Shown here piece by piece: positions 24,610-38,984 of a DNA stretch of 64,000 nucleotides (its first letter is position 1; the number at the start of each line of letters is the position of its first letter). This stretch comes from Mesaphorura yosii. Lineage: Eukaryota; Arthropoda; Collembola; Poduromorpha; Tullbergiidae. The notes under the pieces are model-generated. The model had not been told where the DNA came from and did not search any database. It was given only the letters and a program-made list of their open reading frames with translations. The stretch covers positions 92,478 through 156,477 of the forward strand of contig WIXG01000183.1 of assembly GCA_009869945.1 (NCBI GenBank), given 5' to 3'. A program made the translations under genes and the position numbers.

Positions 24610-27600
24610 TGCAAAGTTACCGCAAAATGTCCCGTTCGTTCTTCCCGGATTCTCTTCTCTCGTTCCAAAGCATTTTTATCTTATTCAAGCCATTCACACC
24701 GTTCGCTGTTCGCCTTTCTCTCTCGGAGGCTCACGGAAGCCATCAGGGAAACAACCTTCAGAAATCAAGATCAACGCCAGCGATTGTAAAAGCAAAGGGG
24801 AAGGCACAATTTCCAATTCTTCGAGGCCCCGGCGAGTGACCGCAGGAAGGAAGTGAGAATTTCAGGAAATGACTTGGACAGAGAAATGCCAAATGGAAGA
24901 GACCTTCCAATAATTGCTTCAGGTTGGCTTTACATAAATCAAGGACATCGGAGCCACCGCCTCACCAACTTCCGTCTCGTGGCTTTAATTACAACTGAAG
25001 TCTCGTCTCTTTCTTTTGCTGGAGATACGTAGTACTTGAAATCATAGCCCTCGCCAAACGACTGAGGTGAGTTTGATGATATCTCTATCAATCAGAACGA
25101 ATTGTTTAATTTTTCTTTTCTACTGAATGGAAAACGTAGAAATAGTAAAAAAAAAAAGAAACAGTGACGATTGCAAAGTGGTTGTCATTCATCAAATGGA
25201 TTACGTTCCAAGTTCAGTGTTTTTCAGTCACCGAGACCTCGGAAAGTGGAATGAACAGCGTGGAGCAGAGCGGCGTGTGAAGCACTCGAAACAAAGAGTA
25301 AGAAGAGATTATTTTAAGGAAATTGCATCGCTGAAGGAGGACGGGACGATGATGACGATCGGATGGAGATAGAAGGAGATCGGTAGTAAGATTTTTTGGA
25401 CGGGAGTTTCACTTTCTCTCATTCGTCATTAATCAGTTTCTTTCTTGTGCATTTTTCTTTCTTTTCTTCGTGCCGACTGACTTACTCTTCGTGCAATGCC
25501 GCCGTGTCTCGGCTTTCCCTTGCAGGGAACTGCCGTCCTTCGGCTCCATGAGCGGATCGGAGACGTGAATATGCAGTGCGAAAGGTAAACGCCACCTCCG
25601 ACTGTGTACAGATTGAATTGTTAACGTTAACCGACAACGGTGAAAAAATCGACGAAGCGAATTCAGTTGGAGAGAGGAAAATGGAGAAATAAAAAGGACG
25701 AGACACTCTAAATGAAAGGAGACCAAGAAAGTGGGTTGAATTCCACCTATTTTCTCATTCTGATTCCTCTGTGCAGAATTTATCTTCATTTCTCAATACA
25801 AGGCCAGCTGACGGTTGCTCTCCTCCTTCCGCTTAAGAACGCGACTTAACACGGCAGCTCCAACACGAGAACGAAACTTATCGTAATGAATGACAAAGTT
25901 TGGGCCGCGATTTGAGTGAGTGAAAGTAAAACCCCGGAGTTTCTTTCTTCGGGCTCTATTCAGAGGGTGAATGAAAGGGAACGCAAAATATGATCTTCAG
26001 AAATTCATTTAACGTTTATTTCTGGGCGGTCACAATAAATACTTGTAGAAAGGATTAAGCCATTTAAAGACACGGAATAAATCGTCCTCGTCTACACAAT
26101 AAAGGGCAAGACTTGCCTCCACTTATTCAATTCCTAATGCGAGGCGTAATTTATTGCAGCGACGGCAAGACCGACTAATGCTGCTGCCTCGACGCCAGCC
26201 TCAGTGTCTTAATTGTTCGTACGTGGTCTAAACAATGTCCGACTAAGTGCAGTACAAATTATCACGCTGCCAGTCTGCCTGCTCATTGTTTTGCCCACTC
26301 CACAATTGCGGTTTTCAAAGAACTGTACACGCGCAGCAAAATTCGCCTCCCGCCTCCGTGGAACTGAAGCTACAAAATGTCACGATCCGAACTGTGAGCG
26401 TGACGTGCAAAGTGCAAACAGAGAGCTAGACACCCCCTGGTCTTAAAATACTGAAAGTTGTCACATTTCTATCGCGATGGTGTAAAAGCATGATTTCTCT
26501 CTCTCGCAGCACCTCCTTGAACTCATTCGCACTTTTTCTTTTCATTCCTTTAGGGAGAATTCCCGCACTTGATCGTCGTTTGTGCTCGCGTGGCAGGCAG
26601 ACAGGCAGGCAGGCGCGAGCTGGAGCGCCTGTTGGCCAGCCAGAGCAACGACATGAAGAAATATGAGAGAATGGGACAGCCACGCGGAGTAATAATAATA
26701 ATGTACGAGAAAGAGAAGTGTCAGTTCGTATGACCAAATACATTTATTTCGTACATGATTATCTATCAATGCTGAGTGAGTGTAGATTTGTCCACCCGGT
26801 CTCAATTTCTGTGAGTAAATTTGACGCGCGTGACAGAGAAAAATACATGCTTCAATTTAATGCCTGAAAATAGTAATTTGTGCTAGGTGAAGTTGCCGCT
26901 CCTCTTTCCTGCAGTACGCAGTTGAGATAATCGTACTCCTTCAGACCGACGTTTTCCAATCATATATCCACTCTTCTGAAATATTACAACGATATCCCAA
27001 TTTAAAAATGGTCCCCTCTAAAATTGCAGTTTCGTCGCGCAATTTTGAACTGGCTGGTCGTTTGGTAATAACAACTATAATAATTTTGCTAGAATTCAGT
27101 AATTATATCAGCAATTAAACACTACGAAACACAGAAAGTGGCATGAATTTGTGTGCAATTGTAAAACAGTGTCGTATTCGGTACGACTAATTTTATACAA
27201 ATAACTGACTCAAGTAAAACGTTACAGGGTACAATCGACATTGAGACTCCCGAAAGAAATGAAAATGTCAGTTGCTTGGAGTGTGCAGTGGGAATTCTCG
27301 AAATAATTGCGAATAACGTTGCCTTTGCCATTACTATACGACAAAAAGGACGAGTTCAAATGCCTGCGTACTGATGAAGAGGGTTACTATACTTTACACA
27401 CGCATGCATGCGTTGGAGATATTTTCACTGCTGCTTTCTTTATGCCTAAAGAGGATCGCGAGAGGAGTTGTGTGATAGTAAATGTAAACGCTGGACGCGG
27501 AACTGCACATTACTCCATAAGGGATTAGACAGCGCTCGGGCCATCACAATCGTAGTACAATAACGGGAATAACTGACATACTGGCGTAACTAATGTGAAG

Positions 27601-30600
27601 AATTATAAAAGCACGCCACGCGATTTTATGCGGAAATAATATGTCCACGTTTTTCTCTGGAAACGTGGACGTGTTCTTTGAGTTCTTTCTTTCCCCGGTA
27701 CAGAATGAATGGGCTGCGTGAGACAAAGTGTTTGGCCCTTACTTTCATTGCCAGTGCGTGCGTCTGTATTTATGAAGCGGCTGAAATTCGGGCAGCTCGT
27801 GTAAAATGCAAATTTGTTTTGCCGTTACATAAAGTAAACACACGCTGTAGTGCGTGGGGTATGACGAATTTACGCTTTACAGCATTATTTATTGCAAAAA
27901 TCCCCGACAGCCAAGTTCATTGGGCAAGTACGGAGTTCGTTTACTTTAGTAGTCTTCCTAGAATAAACTTGCTCAAAATTCTTGCTTGCAATTCGGCTGG
28001 CGGGAATTTATGGCCATTTAAAGAGTTTATCGACTCCGTACGCGTAAACACCTTTCGCAGCGAATTGCGTTATGAACAGGTTCCTTCACCCATTAACCCA
28101 CTTTACGGGACTTTACGGGAAGCTAAAAATGAATTAGCACTCAGATAAGAAAAACAGACGGACATAAATTGATTCTGTTATAAATATTGGAATAAAGTTG
28201 ACAACTGACGTAATCAGAGTTATTAGCACAGAGCATGGCATTAAAATGTGAGATCTTAGTGAAATTCTTATTTTCGCTGAGCTTTGTCTTGCTGAGTTTT
28301 TTTCGTTCATTTGTCGTGGAACTGAACTTCCCGTCAGCGTGGCATAGAAAGGTTGCGATTATGTTTAACATTTTCGTTCTCAGAGTGCTCGTTTTTACAG
28401 TCCCTGAATTTAGGGAAATGTAGGTTGCTGGTTGCGTGGAGTGTCTAGTTTTTGCTTCTTGATTCACATGGATTACGTTAGGAACCCACCGTGCTTATTC
28501 TCGTGCGTTCAGGATGTGTAGCATTTCGACCCCACTTAAACTCGTGTAAGAAGGCTCTACACACGTTTCTCCCGTCTAAAATGATTAATTACTTTTGATC
28601 TAGCACAGAATTGAAATTCTATGAACGTAACCAACTCATCATATAAACATTTCAAAACGCCTGACTGGTATTCTTGCTCTCCTCCTCCCCTCCCATCGCA
28701 GCAGTAAACAGGCGCCTGTAACAATAACAAGATGTTTCTTCCTTCCAGAAACTCTTCAGCAGCAGAACGATACATGGGCGGGGAACAAACGCGTGGATAA
28801 CTTCGAATATCACGGGACACGCGTCGTGCATTCTGAATTTGAAATTAGATTGAACTCAATTTTGGTGGCACCGAAAGGAATTTATGAAATTACTTATCCA
28901 CTGTTCACTGTTTGCTTCATATGGGTGTTTATAATTAACGTGTTGATCGTACTCCATAAACTAATTGCTACCCGCTTCTGTTCTGCACTACCAAAAGGAC
29001 CTTCGGGTTTAAAAAATCAAGAGCACACTGGCTGAGCCTGCGCGAACTTTTATTTTTGAATGGGATTACGCTCGAGTAGCGTTCGTAGTGAAGAAACAAA
29101 CATCTCGAGCGCTTTGATGGATCACCCGTCGTGTCAAGATCACTGAAAGACTGACTATCTCTCACCATGAAGTCTGTTCTCCTCAGAAGTGTACACAACG
29201 AAAAAAGTTACCCCCATCCCATTCAACTTTTTAGAAAAAGAGGAACACATCCATCTGTTGGATTGTGTGGATCCAAAATGCAAAAAGTTAATTGAACTCA
29301 ACTTCTTTCACTTTCTCTCGTCTGATGCTCGATGCCTGCCTGCCTACTTGCCTTCCTTTCCACGCGTCTCTGTAAACACGACGCGGAAAGGAAGCGGAGA
29401 GTCAAGTCGAACAGAAGAGACAACTTGCTCGCACATGAATTCCTGTATTCATGCGCTCGGGTGAAGCGAACCAGCGACAAACGGAAGGAAGGAAATGTAT
29501 TTCGTCTTGTAATGTTATAAAAGACCAACCAACAACTACTGCGGGTATTAAAATACGAAAAACAAGAAAAAAGCAAGGCAGAACAGGCGGGCTAACTACT
29601 CTTGGCAATATTCTGTTCGGTCTTTCCTCTTATTTTTAAAAGCATACAACTTTATTTTAACCCAAAAACTATTATACGACTAACTTTGTCTATAAACTGA
29701 TGATAACTACTCTTAAAAAGGTTTTCTGCGAAGAGGGGAAAGGAAAAGCATTTATTTCCATTTTGAAACTTATTATACGTGCACACAAATTTTGTATTGA
29801 CTTTTCACATTTACTTTCTGCACACTTAAGTACACTGCGTAATCTACGTATTACTTTCCGACAAGTCCGAACGAAAACTTCTCTCGTCTCGCATAAAAAT
29901 CCTGCTGGTCGGACTTGCCCAAATGTTTGATGAGAACTTGACTTTTCTTCAGGATGGTGGCTGCGTTCACTCTGTCTTAAATAGTTTTCGAATTCGCAGA
30001 GAAAAGACAGGGAAATATGGCAAATTTCCCCAAATTGGCAAATAAAAACGAAAATAAAAAGTTTTAAATTGAAAGTTTGTGGATTTTTCTCTTTTGCGGA
30101 AAGGAACGGAAAGTTTTCAATCAAAATGAATATGCCAATACGGGTTTCGTTCTGGTGTGTATTTGGGAGCCTTTCCTTTTAAATTCGTCTGTGAAAACCG
30201 GAGCCTGGGCACAGTTTCCATTATAATTCATAACACAAGTTTTATGAAAGCAATCAGTCCGCAAGCCGTAAGTGCAGAGATAAATGTGAATGATCAATCA
30301 TTCACGGAGCAATATTTTGATTACTAATAAGTAGTAGTTGATTTCATAATAACTTAGTAACAATTTGGCTTGTCTGTTTGCTTCTTCACCTTAAATTGGA
30401 GCCGTTTCTTGAAATATATAAAAGTCCCTCCTTCATTTTGTGACCGGATCCCTTCGCCTTCGCTATTTATTGCATTTGAGCGACTGTAATCCAGAGAATT
30501 CAGCGCATTTGGCGCCGACATACACCAGGGCGTGAATGTGAAAGAATGAACCGAACAATGCATGGGATGACGCGAAAAGTGGAGAGTGTCATACAAAAGA

Positions 30601-33600
30601 GAGCGGAGTCAAGTTGCAATAATAAATTTGATTTGTATATGTGAATGCATAAAATTGATTTAATAGAGTGGAAATAAATGGCGTGTATGTGGCACTTTTT
30701 GCATTTCATCAAGCTCTCACCCGAAACGACTCTTTCTCTTTCCCCGGACCATGCGCACGCACCCGCGTTCATTATTCTTCCGAGCTGAGGGTTTAAATGA
30801 TATTTACGAGTCTTTTCTCTGTCTGTCGCCGTATCACATTTTTGTTTGGTGTATGGCACACAAAGGAATGCGAATGCAAGTTTGGGTGAGCAGCACTAAT
30901 GGAATGCTTTTAGAACAGCTCACCACCAGTGCAAGTAAATAAAAATGTCGACTTTCATATTTTTCTACCAAAAGCCTCTGCCATCGCCATCGCCATTGCA
31001 CACTTGCAGCGTGCATTATTTATTCATTGCTCATTTAAATGAAAACCAGCTGCAGTAAAATAATACGTAAACTCGACATAGACACAGACGCAGACATAGA
31101 ATTTTATTGTTCCGGGCGATGGACAAAAGCGAGGAGTCTGTAACAATGATAATGTGTATTGCGTATTACGCGTCGCAGGCAGGCCAAATGTAAATTGTTG
31201 TTTCATTTCGTTGTGTGTTTTACTGTCGTGCTGCACTTCTGCCGGCAACCCCAACGATGGCTGTCAGTGTGACCGGAACATGTCACATCCATTTAACCAC
31301 ATAACAGCGGCCTACGACTGCGTCGGTCGTCGGGACGATGAGTACAAAATAATATTGCAGTGCGCAATAAAATGCTGATTTTCATCCTTTCAAACTTTCC
31401 ACTGCACTGTGCAATTCTGCGGACAGTCGGAGTCGGCGGCTCTGCGCTTGCCACTTTGGGAAGAGCCTCTTTTCATATGATGAGAATGGATCCGATGAAT
31501 AAAGTGAGTTTAAGCATGTGCGTGTGCGTGCACTTGGAGAAAGGCAAATAATAAAGACCAGTCAAGATGAAAAATTGGATGAAATGAAATATCCCATTTC
31601 ATTTGGATTTTTCCTGTATCTCTTCTCCTCAATTCTCACACGACTTTCACTTAATAAGCGTCCTTATTAATGCGCTTGCACTGAAGACTGAACCTTCTCC
31701 ACTTGCATTCGCCGTGCCCAGCGAAATAATAAAAATAAAAGAAAGTTAAATAAAATCTTCAGACGAAATCTTTTCATTATTTCGTCTTGTCTTCCCTAAT
31801 GATGAGCCGTGACAGCCTTACCTCCGTCCCGACGGAAGAAAGACGAAAGGCTATGTCCTTTGTCTATTTGCATCCGTCTACTTTCATTCCAGTCACTTAC
31901 TGTCAACTTTTCCATGTCAGGAAATTCGTACTTGTGCAGGGAAAACATGCTGCATGCACCGCTGAGCTTTTGTAGTCGGGTAATTGTTTCTTGTTTGAAT
32001 AATTTCTTTCCAATTAAAATGGACAATTATGGGACGAACGTCCGTTGTTTTCAAGCGGCGACTTGAATCGCTCTGACTGGACATAAAATTTCCTGTTCCG
32101 TCTTTCAAGTTGGCGAAATACAACTTTAAATGGTAATTGGAAGGGAGAAATTATAATATTTTTGCTTTTTGTCGTGTCTTCAACAAATGACAATGACAAT
32201 TCAACAGAAGCGTTTTTATTCGGCCAGAATGTGCTCTCATCAAATCACTATGGAAATGGGCAACATTGTGGACGAAAACATGTGTGCTGAAAATGTAAGA
32301 ACAGTACTCGTTCCCTGAACCTAAATGTACAACAACGGCAGCAGGAGCAAAATGTTTCACAAGAAAGTGTCAGTGTCCTCATCTGTTTCAGACTCCAATT
32401 TGGATGGACACTGAGCTCTGAGCTTATTATGAACCAAGAATTCAATATGTTTTCATGAATATTGACAGGTGACAGACAGCTTGCCAACTGGAAGATGTGC
32501 AGCTGTTTCAGACGCCTGACGACCTTTCACTTTTGACCTTGGCCTGCTCTAGCTAATAACTTATAACATATTTTGTCAATTCTGAGAACAGGGATCCTTT
32601 TATCTTACTCGTAAGATTGCTTTGACGAAGCAAATTGCCGTCCGTTCATCTTGAACTCGTGAACTCTAGCCCTCACCTTTTGTGGTAATATCAGATCAAA
32701 TTAACTACAACACAAAGCAGCGAGCGAGACAAGTCTCCTTCGGTCAATCAAGACAGGAGGCAAACGCATTGCGGCCCGGCACTCATCTACCTTTTGCGGA
32801 AGAAGTGTGCTTACGTTTTGCCTTTCCTTCGCTCGGTGGAAAAGTAATCAAGAAAGTATTTATAATAGAAATTAAGACGGGAGAACAAAATAGAAAATAA
32901 AAGAACTGCCGAAACTTTGACAGGAGCAAAAAGTTGTTTCCAGATTATGAAAAGGTGGGAGACGGACGGGAGAACAATTGGATAAAATATAGTGCAATAA
33001 TGCTGTGTTCGTGTTTATTCCTTGCCCGTCTTGCCTCTTTTCAATCTAGCGTAATCTGCACTCAACTTTCTTCGCGGAAGTTCATGTTGCCGTTCACAGA
33101 CATGCGATGCTCGTCAGAAATAATAAGGCTGCCAGTCCATTGGGCATAAGCAATGGCGAACGGAGTGGTTTAAATAAAAATATTGCCCGTCCACAATCGC
33201 CTGAACTGGTCACCTGATCCACATCGACAAGTCCTTCGCCTAAGCACTTAATACCCGGCCTATTTTATAAACTCTCTTTTGTCGCGCAGCGACCCGTTAA
33301 TTTCTGTCAACTTTGCCCAAAGTATTAATAAACCTCACGCATCGGGCTCAACGCGAGCGTGAGACGTGTCAGACGGGCCCGGCATCCCTGAGAAAATCTC
33401 CGAAGGCTTGCGGATCTGCGTGCGATTTCCAAACACAGCAACTCGACTCATAAAACTTTGTAATTTAGGGTTTCAAATTAATTTCCACGATCCAGCTGAG
33501 CTGCAGAGAAAAGGAGCGGGAGAGTTGACTTACAGGCGATTGTTAGAGTTGAGATTATATACTTGACAAGAAACAGCTCCATTTTATTTTTCTGTAGTTA

Positions 33601-36600
33601 CTTTTGTGATTTCAATGTCTTCCGAAATGAGATGAGACGTGAGCGGCGGCGGTGACGAGAACACAGTGTATTATTGCAAGTGGTGCACGTGAAGAACGAT
33701 GAAGGGCCTGGCTGCTGAGCGTGAACGCTTGTGGTGCGAGGCTCCGTATGCTTCAAGTGTGAAGAGACAAAAAGATGAGTGAAGGAAGAAGACGAGATGA
33801 AGGTTTTATGTTTCTTTTTTGCTTTGTTATCGCTGTCAGTGGTGAAAATTGTACGCTACACTTCTCGGCTGGTGTCTTTCTCGGCTCGGTGTGCCGTGCC
33901 GTCTTGAGTGTCTTGTTTTAGGACGAGTCAAGAGACATTCTTCAGATTACTCGCAACTGTCATCCTCTTCCCGCCTGCGCGTGTACTGGATTTGTGCTCA
34001 CGTAAAATACAAATGTTGGATTATCGCTGGCTTGGCATCCAACAAGCTGTTGCTGGCTTGTTGCAGGTCAGCCACGACTCAAGTGCAACGCAGCACAGGT
34101 TTAATGATGCAGACTGACGTTTACAAGGTTAGTGTGACTTCTGCTGACTCAGGTTGCGTTTCACCTTGAAGTTTTGAGAAGACCAGATAAGAGGTGACCT
34201 GTGAAAAATAGAAAAAGAGTTTTGTATTAATTTATGCTGTTTACGTGATAGAACTCATTTGCTGACGTTCATTCTAATAATCTTTTAATGAAAGATGAAA
34301 TGCCATCATAACTGATAACGAGTTACGCGATAATGCGCTCTGTGTCTTAATTGAGATGAAATAATAATGGTAATTATAATCCGTGCCGCAGGACTGCAGT
34401 GCAGTTGAGAGATCACAGGCGAGTTGGAAAGAAAAGAGGTCGTGTCGCGTCACAGCACGGAAGTTGCTTTCCCTTACTTTTAAATGCGATTGAAAACTTT
34501 TGCGAAAGTGTAAAAAAGTTAATCTCTGTATAATTTACATTTTATATTCATTTTAGCAACCTTATTGTGAGCTGTTGTGTAATAAAGAAAAAGGATTTGA
34601 GCTGCGTTTTAATCTGAGCTTGGTTTGTTTGAGAACTTTTATTCATCTTCATAAGATATAAAATAATAATAGCATTTCGGGAGGAAAATGAAGAAAGTGG
34701 AGAAGACGCGGCCGGGCTCCCATTACAAGTTTAACATTTCCTTCTTTTCTCTCACATCTTGCTCTGTTGCGACTGGAAAGAACTATTGCAACTTTACAAC
34801 TCGCAGTTTTACACTTTGTATTACTATTGAATGCTCGTTCTATTGTTTTCTGAATTATTAGTGTGTTTGCAACCCTGCGCTGCAGCACAAGTGAACAGTC
34901 CGACTCGGCCAAGCAGAAGAAGCACCGCTGTAAATGTTATTGGACGCTTCATGCTACTTCGCTGACTGAGTTTAATCTTGAGAAGAGGCTTCATCGCTGG
35001 ACCCTCCACTCATTCAAGATTCCTCAAATGGACACTTTGAATAGACTCAAATTCGACAACTCAACTCAAAAGTAGACAAACTTGAGAGTCGCTGCAATAT
35101 TAACCGAAATGAGCGTATCGCTTTCACTTGACTTGACGCGAAACGATTTGACAATTGTTTCTTGCCATGCCAATGCCAAATATGATCACCATTTGGTATC
35201 CGTCGTGAGCCTTTAATAAATTCGCAGAGACAGCACAACGGTTGCGTAATCGAAGTTGCGTCAGCTGACAGTCATCGCCCACTTTGCAGTGACTGACTGA
35301 GTGACTTTGCCGTGCTTCGCTTTGATGTGGCGGCAGCAGCACTGCGTTTAGTCTTTGACTGCGACGAAATTGCACAAACCATTACGTGACTATTACTCGT
35401 ATTTATTCAATTATGTATGGGCAGAGCGACAGAAAGGGGAAATCGAGAAGAAGAAAGAAAAGAATCAAATTAGATTATGCGATGGCGATGGTCTGATGCT
35501 ATGATGTGGGAGTATTTATAATATACATGTGCTGTTATTGTTATGGGGCCTCAAACTGCATGGAAACTTTGCGAACAAAAGTGGAGAGAAAGAATTGCTA
35601 CAAGATGTTGTCGTTGATGTCTTTCTCCATGAGATACATGCCATTGCCATCGCCGTCGTCTCGTTCGAACGTTCGGGCAACAATCGTTTCATAGTAAATT
35701 GAGTTGGAAAACTGTGACTGTGAGAATGACTCAGGCATCAAAAAACTTGAACCAATTACTCGAATGCACTTCAGATCAATTATTTGGTGGCACGATATCA
35801 GTAAAATGGGGTGTAATCCAAACTTTCTCGTGTGTTGCGTGGTCGGAAGCAGGCATGGAATTCCACGCTTTCATGGCGGTCGTGAAACCAAAGCACGAAC
35901 ATTTCTTAACCTTGCGTCATTCCGTCAACTGCTCGTATTTTGCTTTATTTCTAAAACAAATCGCAGGGATTATGCTATTATCTAAATTGAAATTTTAATT
36001 GCAAATCTTCTTTCTTCCCATCAGCCAAAGCTTTTATCATCTTTTATTAGGGAGTCCTCCATAAAAATCCATCTTAATCTCAAGTTCATAAATCTGTTAA
36101 TAAGACTTGCTTTCTTGTACGAGTAGTAGGAAAATGTGCGGAAACTAAAATACGAAAGGTGGATTCGGCTTTCATCTTCATCTCATTCTTTGACATGCCA
36201 TCTCCCAAAATTCAGTCTTTATTCCGAAATGTAATATAAAATATGTGAGATTTTACTTTTAGTCTATTCTTTTCTATATGTCCCGCGCACTTTGCTCGGT
36301 GACTTTCTTTTAATTTTCTCCGATTTAATTTCGCGACTTGTGAGGGAAGATGCGGAAGACCTCGCCGGTTACTTTTCAATTAAAGATCCGAAACGCGCGC
36401 ACGGAGGCAAACGGTTACGTGGAAAACAGGAAAGCGGAGACGCGATCCAGCTATCCAGCAGAAGTGGATAGTGGCGGGGATCTTTTGCACATTACCGAAT
36501 TCTAATAATAGGATATCTTTTTCACTCTGGCAGTACGTACGGCGTGGCACGAAATGAAGAAATGAATAGCAAGTAAAGATTTAAAAGAGGCTCGCCACAT

Positions 36601-38894
36601 GGTGAAAGTCTTACAATTTTAAAAAAGCAAACTCTCACTGTCAGACCGTGGAAAGTACGCAGCAAGGCGAGGGAAGGCGAAGAAGAAGACGAAGACGATG
36701 ACGATGATATCAAGATCGAATTTTCGAACGAAACGTTTGATCTTTCAAAGTTTCACTTTGATAGTTTATTCCTGGAGTTAGTTCTTCTTATTCATCTTGT
36801 GGTTTTATTGTATAACCAACCTGCTATTACGCATAAGAAAGATAACCTTGCGTGCGCCGACTGCTGCTCCGATGTGCCGCTGCCTTATCATAATACCATC
36901 ACAAAATTCAATTCATTTCTTTGTTTTTTCTGCAGCCATTCTTTTCTTCGTTCCGTTTGCGTTTGCTCTCACCACCGTGCAGGGTGGATTATTTCGCATT
37001 CTTTTATCCGCAAGAGTAAGTTTACCCGGTTGAGTGACTACGCACACTTTTACTTTTACTCTAACTCGGCTGGCTCTCTTTGCGATGTCTTGTTTTTGTT
37101 TTTCTATAATACACGCTTTAATCCGCCTTTCCCGTCTATTTATGCCTTAATTCACTTTTTCTTGTGGGTTGCGGAGTAATTAATTTACCAATTCAAACCG
37201 ATTTTACGAACTCGTAAAACTCTGTCTCACCTTGAAGAATCAGAATCACAAATCTTGCAGTTCGTGGCCACCAACACGTTGAAGATCAGGAGAACCACAG
37301 TCAAATGCACAGTCATTAAAAGGCCCGGCCAACTCGAGGCTCTGGAATTTCTCACACTGTTGCAGTTACGAACGGAGTGTTTCGGACACAGTGTTGTTAA
37401 ATTAGGTGCTAATGTAATGAAGAAACATGTGGAACACTAAAGTTCGAGGATGAAAACGAGTGCAGTGCGTGGAGGAGCAAAATGAAAAACTTTGGTGGTT
37501 ATTCCGTGTTTTCTCGTTTGGGTTCTTATGAAAATTCTGCTGGAGAAAGCACCGGCGAAGGAGGAAAGTGCAGTGCGAAAATTGAGGGAATCAAGTGTGT
37601 ACTTCTTAATATGAGACAGTGCTATTACCGACGTCTTCACAGGGCAGTGTGGGCTCGCGTTCTTTATTACGATCTGCTGGACAAAAATAAATAAACTTTA
37701 GATTCAGGATACGAAACGAGCACGAAACCTTCGGGCAGCGCAGCACAGAGAACTGGTGTACTCATTGTCAGGACACCGGAGAGAAAGTCACAGACGAGTT
37801 GTGCGATGGCCAGGACGAAGAGAACACGAGAACACGCTTGAAATTAATGTTATTGTGTTATGGACGATGTGATTTAGTTTGAGAACGAATTGTTCAATGT
37901 TAAACTCAATTCAACATGGAACTGCTCGCTTCTCGTCCGAAATCAATTCTCGCTGAGTTTATGCGTGTCGTGGCTATTTGAGCGTCTGTCTCACAATGAG
38001 AGTTTGATTATGCACTCTTCTTTCCTTCGTCGCACTGAAACGTGAGAACGTAAATATTCTTTCTTGGTGGCGAGTGGAGAAAACAACAATACAATTCGTC
38101 CGCTGCTTGCTGAGCTTAGCCCTGATTGCAATTTAGCTGCCGCTGTCGTGAATGAGACAGAAATCAGGATGAGTCGCACAATAAATGCGGCACGCCGAGC
38201 GTGGCCGTGGCGGACTGCTGACGAGAGGAGGAAGTTGAAACGTAGACTGATGCGGCTTTGCACCGGAATCACTTCTTTATACAGGGAGCAATGAGTAGAG
38301 TGCGTGAGTGGGATCTCTTTTCTCTGGCGTGGCGAGTTCTTACGCCAGTGTCTTTGGTGTTCTGTTTCGTTACGTACGAGGTTGGCAGGCAGACAGGGAA
38401 AGCACTGCTTGGCTACTCAAACAATATTACTGAAGCACGCGTTACATTTAAAGAAGTGATGTCGTGTGTACGAAATAATAATAATGATATGAGCAGTGGA
38501 GAATTGCCCGTCCACGTCTACGCACAGTTCGCAGTCGAAGCGCAGGCAACTACGGCGGTGGCCTGCCTACTGCAATGCAATACGTTTGTGAATGCTGTGG
38601 CTGTGATCGCAGTTTACGCTCGCACCGGATCCATGCTTCAGTAGCTGGACTCAGCCTCAGTCAGCCTGCCCAAATACGTATCCCTTCGGACGGACAAGGA
38701 ACCTGGGAGAAGAGGAAGAACAAACTGTGCCATAGTAAGGATAGTGGGTTAGTTAAGGTTGTCCATTTCCACCGACAGGACTTTCGCTGTCCACTGCTCT
38801 GTCGTGTTTATTTACCTGTACCAATGCACCAAATTTCCTAATATGAGCTGGGTCAGAGCGGGGTCGGTTTTTAAAAATAGGTCAAAACAGTTTT
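24610..38894. other. 14-kb stretch without a supported gene
   Basis: No open frame matched a known family. Frames such as 27307-27528 and 27678-28148 (plus) are moderately long but have no domain. A short segment at 26337-26393 (plus) between AG and GTGAGC resembles an Ig strand but is too small to call. A 10-bp perfect hairpin lies at 27643-27670. No tRNA-type B box was noticed. The region is probably intergenic or a long intron of the Beat-like gene. Confidence 0.5.
27643..27670. repeat. perfect 10-bp hairpin
   Basis: GTCCACGTTT (27643-27652) is followed by an 8-nt loop and its exact complement AAACGTGGAC (27661-27670). The next four outer pairs also match if G-T pairs are allowed, giving a stem of about 14 bp. 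Confidence 0.85.
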
Positions 38895-38984
38895 ACACCG
38901 TGTTAACCTTACAAGAGGTCACGGCAGACATTTGAATAAACAACGTCAAAAGTGGCCTCTTGTAGCGTTAAGACCCTGTAGTGT
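38895..38984. repeat. 90-nt imperfect hairpin (possible pre-miRNA or inverted-repeat remnant)
   Basis: The arm 38903-38922 pairs with 38952-38971: 17 Watson-Crick pairs, two G-U pairs and one C-C mismatch over 20 positions. Closer to the loop, GACATTTG pairs with CAACGTC with one mismatch and one bulge, leaving an AATAAA-sized terminal loop. At the base ACAC (38895-38898) pairs with GTGT (38981-38984) beyond an internal loop. The size and stem continuity resemble a microRNA precursor, but the sequence matches no miRNA I know. A short mobile-element remnant is equally possible. Confidence 0.6.

Noticed and set aside
26426-26743. ATG frame with a leucine-rich, signal-like start, minus strand
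   Set aside because: It has no donor in the phase required by the first Beat exon; the rest is Cys/Arg-rich and unlike a protein.
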